Position numbers and translations under genes: made by a program. A stretch of 22,118 nt of DNA, taken from the NCBI GenBank assembly GCA_964534905.1, contig CAZHPZ010000020.1, forward strand, positions 1-22,118, read 5' to 3'. The DNA is from RGIG4608 sp964534905 (GTDB lineage: Bacteria > Bacillota > Clostridia > Oscillospirales > CAG-272). Below are positions 1 to 7,844 of the stretch, piece after piece. Each line of letters begins with the position of its first letter. The stretch's first letter is position 1. A model generated the notes under the pieces. That model made no database searches and was not told where the DNA came from. It worked only from the letters and a program-made list of their open reading frames with translations.

Positions 1-83
1 AAGTGAACAGCAGGATCTTTCGTGCAAAGAATAAATTAAGAGATATATTGGGAGAAGAGGTATATGAACGAATTACACGCTGA
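1..83 (+). CDS. C-terminal end of a probable sigma-70 family RNA polymerase sigma factor (partial)
   Basis: The reading frame that is open from the window edge ends at TGA 81-83 and gives 26 complete codons (3-80). The peptide contains SRIFRAKNKLRDIL followed by a short polar tail. This resembles the end of region 4 in small ECF-type sigma factors, where a basic helix of the form S-R-x-x-R-A-[RK]-x-K-L-R closes the -35 recognition domain. The 5' part lies outside the window, so the class of sigma factor cannot be told. It is on the same strand as miaA, but miaA has its own promoter about 70 bases downstream. Only a short tail is seen, so the call rests on one motif. Confidence 0.5.
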   Translation, partial: VNSRIFRAKNKLRDILGEEVYERITR

Positions 84-155
84 AAAGTTTGATGCTATAT
101 TGATTTGAGGTTTCAAAGTTATGTGATTTTATAAGTGTCTAACCGCTTTTTACAC

Positions 156-184
156 TTGCAATGTCACCTCAAGTATGATATAAT
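156..184 (+). promoter_or_regulatory. Sigma-A-type promoter for the miaA operon
   Basis: TTGCAA at 156-161 and a perfect TATAAT at 179-184 are separated by 17 bases. Transcription would start near 191, leaving a leader of about 28 bases before the miaA ATG at 219. The leader contains the GGAGAG ribosome site. Confidence 0.75.
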
Positions 185-218
185 GTAATAGAATACAGGT
201 TTGTGTGGAGAGAAAACG

Positions 219-1151
219 ATGATTGATATTTTGGCTGTTGTCGGTGCGACGGCGAGTGGTAAGAGCGCGCTTGCTATTGAGCTTGCAAAAAGGCTTGACG
301 GAGAAATAATATGCTGTGATTCGATGCAGATATATAAAAAAATGAATATCGGTACCGCGAAGCCAAGTGCAGAGGAGCTTGCACAGGTGCCACATCATCT
401 GTTTGACTTTGCAGATCCTAAGGCTGCGTTTTCCTGTGCGGATTATGTTCCGCTTGCACAGAGTAAGATATGCGAAATATCATCAAGAGGAAAACTTCCA
501 ATATTATGTGGAGGCACCGGGCTTTATCTTGACCGACTGATATCGGGTGCAAAATTCGAGGAAACTCAAATAGACGAGGATTTCAGACGTGAGATGAACG
601 AGTACGCGTTAAAAAAGGGCAATGAAGCGTTGCACGAAATGCTACGTGAGATTGACTCGGAATCGGCGGATGAGATACATCCGAATAATGTAAAGCGTGT
701 GATACGCGCGCTTGAGATATATAAAACGTCGGGCAGAAGGAAAAGCGATATAGACAGAGAGAGCCGGCTTGCAGAGCCCCAATACAGGGCTGTACAGATA
801 GGAATAAAATATAATGACCGATCGCTTTTGTATGACAGGATCAATCTCAGAGTTGATAAAATGATCGATGACGGATTGCTTGAGGAAACGCGTGCTCTTA
901 TGGAGGAGGGAATATTCGAGCAAAATTCCACTGCGGCGCAGGCAATAGGCTATAAGGAGCTTTTAACATATCTCAGGGGTGAATGCGATATCAATGCGGC
1001 AATCGAAGACCTGAAAAAGGCTACACGCAGATACGCAAAGCGTCAGATGACGTGGTTCTCGTCTCACGGTGACGTTAGGTGGATAGATGCCGACGGAAAA
1101 GGTGCGGACGTGATTGCGGATGAAGCAGAGAGCCTTGTAAAACGAAAATAG
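219..1151 (+). CDS. miaA: tRNA dimethylallyltransferase MiaA
   Basis: This enzyme transfers a dimethylallyl group from dimethylallyl diphosphate to N6 of A37 in tRNAs that read UNN codons, the first step towards ms2i6A. The 310-residue protein has the P-loop GATASGKS at residues 9-16, then the family signature DSMQIYKKMNIGTAKP from residue 34, and PHHLFDF. The downstream motif GGTGLY is present, as is a C-terminal RYAKRQMTWF segment; both are typical of MiaA. Length is normal. I chose ATG 219 because GGAGAG (207-212) lies 6 bases upstream; an in-frame TTG at 201 would place this ribosome site inside the coding region. It is first in an operon with yggS, which starts one base after the stop. 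Confidence 0.97.
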   Translation: MIDILAVVGATASGKSALAIELAKRLDGEIICCDSMQIYKKMNIGTAKPSAEELAQVPHHLFDFADPKAAFSCADYVPLAQSKICEISSRGKLPILCGGTGLYLDRLISGAKFEETQIDEDFRREMNEYALKKGNEALHEMLREIDSESADEIHPNNVKRVIRALEIYKTSGRRKSDIDRESRLAEPQYRAVQIGIKYNDRSLLYDRINLRVDKMIDDGLLEETRALMEEGIFEQNSTAAQAIGYKELLTYLRGECDINAAIEDLKKATRRYAKRQMTWFSSHGDVRWIDADGKGADVIADEAESLVKRK

Positions 1152-1152
1152 T

Positions 1153-1839
1153 ATGGATTATTCGTATATTGACAATAATTATGCGGAAATATTGCGTGAG
1201 ATAAACAGTGTAAGCGCAAGTATGACCGAAAGGCCGGAGATACTTCCGGTAATTAAAAATGCGGATATCGGAGAGATCGGATATCTTGCCGGTAAATACG
1301 GAATTGTAAGCGTTGGTGAAAATCGCGTTCAGCAGCTTCTTTCGAGATACGAAGCTCTTCGAGAAATCGGTGTGGATATTCAATTTATAGGATATCTGCA
1401 AACAAACAAGGTCAAATATATAATAGATAAGGTAAGCATGATACAGTCCCTGGACAGAACGGAGCTTGCACGGGAGATAGACAGGCAAGCGGAGAGAGCG
1501 GGTATTGTTATGGATGTTCTTGTCGAAATAAACGGTGCAAGAGAAGCAAGTAAGGGAGGAGTTCTGCCGGAAAATGCAGAGGCCTTTTGTGCGGAAATTG
1601 CCTCGTATAAGCATTTAAATTTGCGTGGATTTATGACAATGGGCAAAAAATTCGAAAAAAATGACGAATATTTGAAATATTTTTGCGAAACTTATCAATT
1701 AGTGCTTGACATTTGGCAAAAAAAATTACATAATATAGGTAGACCTGTTTTATCTATGGGAATGAGCGACAGTTTTGTGCAAGCCGCACAGGCGGGAGCC
1801 ACTCAGGTAAGAATAGGCAGAAGATTGTTTAATAAATAA
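1153..1839 (+). CDS. yggS: YggS/YlmE family PLP-binding homeostasis protein (divergent)
   Basis: Members of this family (PLPBP/YggS/YlmE) bind pyridoxal phosphate in a single-domain alanine-racemase-like barrel. They buffer PLP and affect amino-acid pools, with no known catalytic activity. The 228-residue protein shows VGENRVQQLL (about 54-63), the phosphate-side segment LQTNKVK (82-88), GFMTMG, and the C-terminal LSMGMSDS...ATQVRIG, all family hallmarks. The PLP lysine is probably K35, in the segment ILPVIKNAD. Two positions differ from the usual pattern. The S-K-T around the lysine is replaced by I-K-N, and the His of the common G-H-L-Q-T-N-K is Tyr81. The gene starts one base after miaA and precedes sepF, as ylmE does in Bacillus. 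Retained PLP binding is an inference. Confidence 0.9.
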   Translation: MDYSYIDNNYAEILREINSVSASMTERPEILPVIKNADIGEIGYLAGKYGIVSVGENRVQQLLSRYEALREIGVDIQFIGYLQTNKVKYIIDKVSMIQSLDRTELAREIDRQAERAGIVMDVLVEINGAREASKGGVLPENAEAFCAEIASYKHLNLRGFMTMGKKFEKNDEYLKYFCETYQLVLDIWQKKLHNIGRPVLSMGMSDSFVQAAQAGATQVRIGRRLFNK

Positions 1840-1872
1840 ATGTAAAAATACAAAGAAAGTTGGAGAGAAAAA

Positions 1873-2325
1873 ATGAAGAATTTATCATCCATTTTGGGTA
1901 TGGGAAAAAAGGATACTAACGATTACGATAAGTATTATCGCGACGATGACGATCTTTACGGCGATACCGAGGAGAACGACGAGGATGTTACCGCATATCC
2001 CGAGAAGAAGAGCGACGGTGTTTCCTTTAACGCAGGCTCGGCTCCCGTATCTCTTAAGGTTGTTAAGCCCAAGAGCTATGCGGACGGTCCCTCTATTGCA
2101 GACCATCTCGCGCAGGGAAGCACGGTAGTCCTTAATATCGAATCCCTTGACAGAGCCGGTGCCATCCGTCTTATTGACTTCCTTATGGGTGCTATCCACG
2201 TGCTCGGAGGAGATATGAAGAGCGTTACAAAGACCACGCTTGTATTTGCTCCCAGAAATGTCGGAGTGTCCGAGTTCGATAATATCGAAGAGGATGAGGA
2301 CCTTGACGGAGAAATTGAGGAATAA
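1873..2325 (+). CDS. sepF: Cell division protein SepF
   Basis: SepF ties FtsZ filaments to the membrane and helps shape the division septum in Firmicutes and Actinobacteria. The 150-residue protein has the three expected parts. First is a short amphipathic membrane-targeting helix (residues 1-13, MKNLSSILGMGKK). Next is a very acidic, disordered linker (about 14-58). Last is the SepF core (about 59-130) with the STVVLNIESLD strand, the AIRLIDFLMGAIHVLGG helix and VFAP near the end. A further acidic tail follows. GGAGAG lies about 5 bases before the ATG. It sits between yggS and ylmH in the usual Firmicute cluster, but ylmG, normally next to it, is absent. Confidence 0.95.
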   Translation: MKNLSSILGMGKKDTNDYDKYYRDDDDLYGDTEENDEDVTAYPEKKSDGVSFNAGSAPVSLKVVKPKSYADGPSIADHLAQGSTVVLNIESLDRAGAIRLIDFLMGAIHVLGGDMKSVTKTTLVFAPRNVGVSEFDNIEEDEDLDGEIEE

Positions 2326-2331
2326 TTACAT

Positions 2332-3141
2332 ATGAGCAGCTTTGACGGGGCAGATAGTAAGGAGCTTAAGCTTCTTTACGCAAGGCTCGATGACCTTGAG
2401 CTTCGTGCAAGAGCGGGGACTGTTTCTCACACCTCGTTTTTGACGCCCGCAGAACAGTATAAGGCTCAGAATTATTTTTCGGCAAAAGGACATAAGGATA
2501 TGATTTGCCTTTTCGGCGGTTACACCGATGCACAGAGAAGGCAAATCTTTCTTTTACCGGAATATATGACTGATTACGATAACGAAACAAGGCTTGATAT
2601 GCTCGCCGATGATTTTAATTCCGCTATAAAGGCGGTAAGGATCAAGGGGAGCGGTTTTCGTGCTCTTTCTCACAGGGATTATCTCGGAAGTCTCCTCGCT
2701 TTGGGAATAGAGCGTTCAACACTCGGAGATATATGTATTCTCGATAATTTTTCAGCAGTTCTTTTTTGCTCTGCCGATATAGAGGGATATATTCTTGCGT
2801 CTCTTAATACGGTAGGAAGAGACAGCGTTAAAACCGAAAGTGCCGTTGTTGACAGAAATATGCCCGCAACGCAAAGATATCAGGCTTTTTCGGATACGAT
2901 AGCTTCGGAGAGATTGGATTGTGTCGTGGCATCGGTATTTAATCTTTCACGAGAAAAAGCGCAAAATCTTATAAAGAGCGGTTTGGTGGAGCATAATTAC
3001 GATACGGCGTCGAAAACAGATGCCGATGTTTGCAGCGGAGATATCGTTTCCGCCAGAGGATTCGGAAAGTTTGTTATCCGTGATATATCTACATTTACGA
3101 AAAAGGGCAGAATACGCCTTTCTGCCGATAAATACGTATAA
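2332..3141 (+). CDS. ylmH: YlmH-like S4-domain RNA-binding protein
   Basis: YlmH proteins are S4-domain RNA-binding proteins encoded in the Firmicute division cluster and have been linked to ribosome-associated functions. The 269-residue protein has the YlmH N-terminal region (about 1-185, with SFLTPAEQYKAQ and an FGGYTDAQR segment). The S4 fold follows at about 192-255, with ERLDCVVASVFNLSREKAQNLIKSG being the recognisable S4 helix pair (about 193-217). The length is typical. The gene follows sepF by 6 bases, and its GAGG ribosome site lies inside the sepF end, so translation is probably coupled. No intrinsic terminator follows; the ileS promoter begins 25 bases downstream. Confidence 0.9.
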   Translation: MSSFDGADSKELKLLYARLDDLELRARAGTVSHTSFLTPAEQYKAQNYFSAKGHKDMICLFGGYTDAQRRQIFLLPEYMTDYDNETRLDMLADDFNSAIKAVRIKGSGFRALSHRDYLGSLLALGIERSTLGDICILDNFSAVLFCSADIEGYILASLNTVGRDSVKTESAVVDRNMPATQRYQAFSDTIASERLDCVVASVFNLSREKAQNLIKSGLVEHNYDTASKTDADVCSGDIVSARGFGKFVIRDISTFTKKGRIRLSADKYV

Positions 3142-3166
3142 ATGACTATAAATTAAATAATAATTG

Positions 3167-3195
3167 TTGACAAAAGACTTCTTTTGTGATAAAAT
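3167..3195 (+). promoter_or_regulatory. Sigma-A-type promoter for the ileS T-box operon, with a palindromic spacer
   Basis: A consensus TTGACA (3167-3172) and TAAAAT (3190-3195) are separated by 17 bases. Transcription would start near 3202, just before the T-box leader. The spacer is almost filled by a perfect palindrome, 8-base arms at 3170-3177 and 3180-3187 around CT, which overlaps the last three bases of the -35 box. Confidence 0.8.
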
Positions 3196-3201
3196 TTAGT
3201 A

Positions 3202-3435
3202 TAGCATTGAAAAAGACGGCGTTTTTTGAAAGGTTGCAGAGAGTACGCGGAGGGTGAAAGCGTATAACCGAGTATAAAAATGCAGATCACTTTGGAGCAG
3301 ATCGCTGACATTAACCTTAGGCGATCCGTATTTCTGCGTTAAAGAATTCAAGCGGCATGTAGCCTGTGCAGCATGCAAAATGAGTGGTACCGCGGTAAAT
3401 CCGTCTCATAGATCCTCGATCTGTGAGACTTTTTT
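3202..3435 (+). ncRNA. T-box riboswitch leader of ileS, isoleucine-specific
   Basis: T-box leaders bind uncharged tRNA and switch between antiterminator and terminator. The T-box core TGGTACCGCGG is at 3385-3395, and its UGGU bulge would pair with the ACCA end of an A73 tRNA, as in tRNA-Ile. TGAG (3381-3384) can pair with CTCA (3405-3408) as the antiterminator base, competing with the terminator stem. Upstream lie GCAGAGAG and an apical hairpin TACGC/GCGTA (3244-3248 and 3260-3264). The specifier is probably ATC at 3286-3288, an Ile codon. A second ATC at 3301-3303 is inside a hairpin arm (GATCGC 3300-3305 with GCGATC 3321-3326). The leader directly precedes ileS, so it likely controls ileS-lspA-rluD. 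The exact 5' end and Stem I pairing are not resolved by eye. Confidence 0.93.
3403..3435 (+). terminator. Intrinsic terminator of the ileS T-box
   Basis: A 12-base-pair stem (3403-3414 with 3418-3429, one T-G pair) has a CTC loop and is followed by six T (3430-3435). Its left arm overlaps the strand used by the antiterminator, as expected for T-box attenuation when tRNA-Ile is charged. Confidence 0.93.
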
Positions 3436-3492
3436 GTTTCAATGACTTTAATATGATATATTTTTTCAGAAAATAAATTAAGGAGATAATTT

Positions 3493-6288
3493 ATGGCAAA
3501 GGATTACACAAGCACATTAAATCTTCCCAGTACTAAATTCGAGATGAGAGCTAATCTTCCGACAAGAGAGCCTCTTATGCTTGATTATTGGAAGAGCATC
3601 GACCTTTATTCACGTATGCAGGAAAGGAGAGCGGGTAGACCTACGTTTGTTCTTCATGACGGACCTCCGTTTTCAAACGGAAACATTCATATGGGTACTG
3701 CGCTTAATAAGATACTTAAGGATTTTATAAACAAATCCAAGACTATGGAGGGATACAGAGTACCCTATACTCCGGGTTGGGATAACCACGGAATGCCTAT
3801 TGAGTCGGCTATTATAAAGAAAAATAAAATAGACAGAAAGAAAATGAGTATATCCGATTTCCGCCGTCAGTGCCATGCATTTGCACAGGATTTCGTTGAT
3901 ATACAGAGAGAGCAGTTTAAGCGTCTCGGAGTTTGTGCCGATTGGGATCATCCCTATCTTACAATGAATCCCGAGTTCGAGGCGAAAGAGGTCCTTGTTT
4001 TCGGCGAAATGTTTAAAAAGGGATACATCTATAAGGGACTTAAGCCCGTTTATTGGTGCCCCAAGGACGAAACGGCTCTTGCCGAGGCGGAGATTGAATA
4101 TAAAACCGATAAGTGTACTTCGATTTATGTGAAATTTAAGGTAAGCGACGATAAAGGAAAGCTCGGTGCCGTTTGTGATCTTGATAAGACATATTTTATT
4201 ATATGGACTACCACAACGTGGACCTTGCCCGGTAACCTTGCTATTGCTTTGAATCCCGACGAAGATTACGTAGTCGTTGGAGCGGATAACGGAGAGTGCT
4301 ATATTGTTGCAAAGGCGCTTCTTGAAAAAACAATGGCAGAGGGGGGTATAGAAAGCTATACCGTGCTCCTTACTATGCCCGGACGTGAGTTTGAGTATAT
4401 GAACGCTCAGCATCCGTTCCTTGATCGTAAGAGTCTTGTCGTAAATGCCGATTATGTTACTATGGATAGCGGCACGGGCTGCGTTCATACGGCTCCGGGC
4501 TTCGGTGCAGATGACTATCAGACCTGTGTAAGATACGGAATGGATATAATCGTTCCTGTTGATGACAGAGGTTATCAGACGGCAGACGCAGGTAAATTCG
4601 CAGGACTTTATTATGAGGAGTCCAACAAGGCGATACTTGCCGATATGACAGAGAGCGGTGCGCTTTTTGCTTCCAAGGAGCTTGAGCACGAGTATCCTCA
4701 CTGCTGGAGATGTAAGAATCCTATAATCTTCCGTGCAACGCCCCAGTGGTTCTGCTCGGTAGATGCATTCAAGGACGATGCCGTAGCGGCTTGCAAGAAT
4801 GTTCAGTGGCTTCCCGAATGGGGCGGCGATAGAATGGAACAGATGATAAGAGAAAGAGCCGACTGGTGTATCTCACGTCAAAGACATTGGGGACTTCCTA
4901 TTCCCGTATTCTACTGTGAGGATTGCGGAAAGCCCATTTGCAATGACGAAACCATAAAGAATATTTCGGATATATTCGGTGCCGAGGGCTCAAACGCTTG
5001 GTTTGATAAGGAAGCGTCGGAGCTTCTTCCCGAAGGCTTTGTTTGCCCGCATTGCGGCGGAAAGCATTTTTCCAAGGAGCACAATACTCTTGATGGTTGG
5101 TTTGATTCCGGTTCATCGCATTTCTGCGCACCCGACCTCTACCGTGAGATCGGCGAAGCAAGCGATGTTTATCTTGAGGGTGCCGATCAGTATAGAGGAT
5201 GGTTCCAGTCATCTCTTCTTACGGCAGTCGGTGCGCTTGGAAACGGTGCTCCCTTTAAAACCGTGCTTACTCACGGTTGGGTAGTTGACGGAGAGGGAAA
5301 GGCTATGCATAAATCTCTCGGTAACTCAATAGCTCCCGAGGAAATGATAAATAAATACGGTGCCGACATTGTTCGTCTTTGGGTTGCGTCAAGTGATTAC
5401 AGAGTTGACGTTCGTGTTTCCGATAATATCTTTAAGCAGCTTTCCGAAACATACAGAAAGATAAGAAATACGTCCCGTATTATCCTTGCTAACCTTAACG
5501 ATTTCAATCCCGATACGGATATGCTTGACGTAAATGAGCTTTACGAGATAGATAAATGGGTGCTCAGTCGTCTTAACGATCTTGCGGCAACGGTTCGCCG
5601 CGGATATGATACGTTTGAATTCCATACAGTGTACCATAGCGTAAATAATTTCTGTACAAATGATCTTTCAAAGCTTTATATTGATATAACAAAGGATAGA
5701 GTTTATGTCGAGAAAAAGGACAGCCGTGCGAGAAGAAGTGCTCAAACTGCTATGTATCTTGTTCTTTCCGGTATGACAAGACTTATCGCACCTATGCTTT
5801 CGTTCACTGCCGAGGAAATTTGGCAGGCTATGCCTCACTCTTTGTCAGATGTAAGAGAGAGCGTATTCCTTAACGATATGCCAGAGTACTCCGAGGCACT
5901 TACATTCGGAGATATCAGCTCGCATTGGAATAAGCTTTTCGAGCTTCGTGACGATGTTATGAAGGCTCTTGAGCTTGCGCGCGCATCCAAGACGATAGGA
6001 AAATCTCTTGATGCCAAGGTTGCAGTATATAGCGATTCCGATGAGCATAAGGCTTTACTTGAAAGCTTTGCGGACGATCTTGCTACTGTATTTATCGTTT
6101 CTCAGGTAATCCTGTGTGACGGAGCGGCTCCCGAAGGCGCATTTACGGAAACGGAAAGCGGAATTGCCGTTTTGGTTGAAAAGGCAGACGGATGTAAATG
6201 CGATCGTTGCTGGACATACTCCACAAAGGGTGTTTCCGACGGAGAGGGATTTATCTGCGAGCGCTGCAGAAAAATACTTGAGCAGTAA
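3493..6288 (+). CDS. ileS: Isoleucyl-tRNA synthetase (bacterial type)
   Basis: IleS charges tRNA-Ile with isoleucine and hydrolyses misacylated Val-tRNA. The 931-residue protein has the class I HIGH motif as HMGT (66-69) after DGPPFSNGNI. An inserted CP1 editing domain contains TTTTWTLPGNLA and a GTGCVHTAPGFG segment. The second signature reads AMHKS (604-608) in GKAMHKSLGN, replacing KMSKS but keeping the lysine. A CPHCGGKH zinc-ribbon-like piece lies in the insert, and the C-terminal zinc site uses C903, C906, C922 and C925. Length fits the bacterial form. AGGAG lies shortly before ATG 3493. It is controlled by the T-box leader upstream and is followed by lspA after 12 bases. Confidence 0.98.
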   Translation: MAKDYTSTLNLPSTKFEMRANLPTREPLMLDYWKSIDLYSRMQERRAGRPTFVLHDGPPFSNGNIHMGTALNKILKDFINKSKTMEGYRVPYTPGWDNHGMPIESAIIKKNKIDRKKMSISDFRRQCHAFAQDFVDIQREQFKRLGVCADWDHPYLTMNPEFEAKEVLVFGEMFKKGYIYKGLKPVYWCPKDETALAEAEIEYKTDKCTSIYVKFKVSDDKGKLGAVCDLDKTYFIIWTTTTWTLPGNLAIALNPDEDYVVVGADNGECYIVAKALLEKTMAEGGIESYTVLLTMPGREFEYMNAQHPFLDRKSLVVNADYVTMDSGTGCVHTAPGFGADDYQTCVRYGMDIIVPVDDRGYQTADAGKFAGLYYEESNKAILADMTESGALFASKELEHEYPHCWRCKNPIIFRATPQWFCSVDAFKDDAVAACKNVQWLPEWGGDRMEQMIRERADWCISRQRHWGLPIPVFYCEDCGKPICNDETIKNISDIFGAEGSNAWFDKEASELLPEGFVCPHCGGKHFSKEHNTLDGWFDSGSSHFCAPDLYREIGEASDVYLEGADQYRGWFQSSLLTAVGALGNGAPFKTVLTHGWVVDGEGKAMHKSLGNSIAPEEMINKYGADIVRLWVASSDYRVDVRVSDNIFKQLSETYRKIRNTSRIILANLNDFNPDTDMLDVNELYEIDKWVLSRLNDLAATVRRGYDTFEFHTVYHSVNNFCTNDLSKLYIDITKDRVYVEKKDSRARRSAQTAMYLVLSGMTRLIAPMLSFTAEEIWQAMPHSLSDVRESVFLNDMPEYSEALTFGDISSHWNKLFELRDDVMKALELARASKTIGKSLDAKVAVYSDSDEHKALLESFADDLATVFIVSQVILCDGAAPEGAFTETESGIAVLVEKADGCKCDRCWTYSTKGVSDGEGFICERCRKILEQ

Positions 6289-6300
6289 AGGAGCAAATAA

Positions 6301-6852
6301 ATGCTTGTTTGGCTTGTATTAATCGTTGGGGTGGTGTTTCTCGATCAGATATCGAAATGGCTTACGATTATAAATCTTAAGCTCTACGAGACATTTCCCA
6401 TAATCAATAACGTATTTCACTTCACTTATGTAAGAAATGAGGGGGCTGCATTCGGAATACTTAAGGATCACCGTTGGGTTTTCCTTGTTATTTCGACCGT
6501 TGCGATAATCGCTCTTTCGGTATTTTTGTGGAAAAAACGCAACGACAGTAAGCTTCTTTGCACGGCAATGAGCTTTATAATCGGCGGCGGTATCGGCAAT
6601 ATGATAGACCGTCTGAGCCTCGGATACGTTATCGATTTTTTGGATTTCAGAATTATAAATTATCCTATATTCAACATTGCAGACAGCTTTGTATGCGTCG
6701 GAGTCGGATTATTTGCTCTTTATATAATTCTTGACGAGGTAAATGAATATAAGAAAAATAAAGCCGCTAAAATATCCGAAAATATCTCGGATAACGGCTT
6801 GACGGATAGCTCGGAAGATGGTAGAGAAGAACATTCTGAAGCTGATAATTGA
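6301..6852 (+). CDS. lspA: Lipoprotein signal peptidase (SPase II)
   Basis: LspA is a four-helix membrane aspartyl protease that cuts the signal peptide from diacylated prolipoproteins. In the 183-residue protein the conserved blocks are DQISKW (15-20), VRNEGAAFG (44-52), GGIGNMIDRL (96-105) with the catalytic Asp of VIDF at D112, and FNIADS (124-129) with the second catalytic Asp, D128. Four hydrophobic segments are visible (about 2-15, 59-77, 85-101 and 124-146). The C-terminal tail (about 148-183) is a charged, mostly acidic extension beyond the usual core. The last 35 bases overlap the start of rluD. Confidence 0.96.
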   Translation: MLVWLVLIVGVVFLDQISKWLTIINLKLYETFPIINNVFHFTYVRNEGAAFGILKDHRWVFLVISTVAIIALSVFLWKKRNDSKLLCTAMSFIIGGGIGNMIDRLSLGYVIDFLDFRIINYPIFNIADSFVCVGVGLFALYIILDEVNEYKKNKAAKISENISDNGLTDSSEDGREEHSEADN

Positions 6853-7777
6853 TGATATCGGCGAGAGACTCGATACCGTAGTCGCAGAGCGTGAGAAAAT
6901 GTCACGCTCTGCGGGAGCCAAGCTTATCGAGGGAGGTATGGTTCTTGTTAACGGAGAACCCTCTACCAAAAATTACAAGATAAGAGCAAATGACATAATA
7001 GAGGTGATGCATCCTCAGGTTGAGGAGTGTCATATAGAGCCTCAAAATATTCCTCTTAATATTGCGTATGAGGACAGAAATATTATAGTTATAAATAAAC
7101 CGAAGGGCATGGTGGTGCATCCTGCACCGGGAAATCCGGACGGAACGCTCGTAAATGCATTGTTGTACCATTGCGGAGACTCTCTTTCTGGTATCGGAGG
7201 CGTATCACGCCCGGGAATAGTTCATAGAATAGATAAGGATACGAGCGGACTCTTGGTAGTGGCGAAGAACGACTTTGCTCACCGTGTTTTATCGGACGAT
7301 TTGAAGCTTCATAAAATTAATAGAGTCTATCATGCTATTGTTATCGGTCATCTTAAGGAAATATCGGGAACCGTTGACGCTCCCATCGGACGTCATCCTG
7401 TAGACAGAAAAAAGATGGCGGTCATAACAAACGAGCAGTATACCTCAAGATATGCGATTACGCATTACAGAGTTATCAGACGCTATGAGAATTTTGATTA
7501 TATTCAATGTGTGCTTGAAACGGGAAGAACGCATCAGATAAGAGTGCATATGGCTTATCTCGGGCATCCGTTGCTCGGAGATGAGGTGTACGGCGGAAAT
7601 AAAACACGCTTTGAGGCATTGCATAAGGATCTTATTCACGGTCAGTGTCTACATGCAAAGGAACTTCATTTTACTCATCCGACAAGCGGAATGATTGTTA
7701 CAATTGATTCAGATCTGCCGGATTATTTCCAAAAAACACTTGATATCCTCGAAAAAACCGAAAAGAGATATTTTTAA
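6818..7777 (+). CDS. rluD: RluD/RluA-family 23S rRNA pseudouridine synthase
   Basis: The enzyme isomerises uridines to pseudouridine in large-subunit rRNA. The 319-residue protein has an N-terminal S4 domain (about 15-65, GERLDTVVAE...MSRSAGAKLIEGGMVLVNG) and the RluA catalytic core. The core shows NKPKGMVVHPAPG and the signature HRIDKDTSGLLVVAK with catalytic D139. ETGRTHQIRVHMAYLGHPLLGD follows. ATG 6818 lies inside lspA and has no well-spaced ribosome site, so it probably depends on coupled translation from lspA. The residues after it (about 6-18) form the first S4 strand, which supports this start. It is the last gene of the T-box operon and corresponds to Bacillus ylyB. The exact target uridines cannot be read from sequence. 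Confidence 0.94.
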   Translation: MVEKNILKLIIDDIGERLDTVVAEREKMSRSAGAKLIEGGMVLVNGEPSTKNYKIRANDIIEVMHPQVEECHIEPQNIPLNIAYEDRNIIVINKPKGMVVHPAPGNPDGTLVNALLYHCGDSLSGIGGVSRPGIVHRIDKDTSGLLVVAKNDFAHRVLSDDLKLHKINRVYHAIVIGHLKEISGTVDAPIGRHPVDRKKMAVITNEQYTSRYAITHYRVIRRYENFDYIQCVLETGRTHQIRVHMAYLGHPLLGDEVYGGNKTRFEALHKDLIHGQCLHAKELHFTHPTSGMIVTIDSDLPDYFQKTLDILEKTEKRYF

Positions 7778-7808
7778 TAATATCTATCGAATATCTCCTG
7801 ACTTTCGT

Positions 7809-7844
7809 AAAAAAATCAGAGTGCCATAGGCACTCTGATTTTTT
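7809..7844. terminator. Bidirectional terminator between rluD and addA
   Basis: A perfect 10-base-pair stem (7816-7825 with 7829-7838, loop ATA) is flanked by an A tract (7809-7815) and a T tract (7839-7844). It therefore works in both directions, for rluD on + and addA on -. The first base of the T-rich side overlaps the addA stop codon region (7843-7845). Confidence 0.95.

Noticed and set aside
201..218. TTG 201 as miaA start
   Set aside because: The GGAGAG ribosome site is inside this extension, and the conserved protein begins at ATG 219.
1075..1614. Minus-strand open frame across the miaA-yggS junction
   Set aside because: It overlaps two well-supported genes and has no ribosome site or motif.
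3170..3187. Palindrome as a terminator for ylmH
   Set aside because: It has only a few G/C pairs, a two-base loop and no following T run, and it is embedded in the ileS promoter.
3673..4701. Open frame of over 300 codons on the minus strand inside ileS
   Set aside because: It is entirely within ileS, has no ribosome site or recognisable motif, and reads as a low-quality His/Ile-rich translation. It is a shadow of the biased codon use of ileS.
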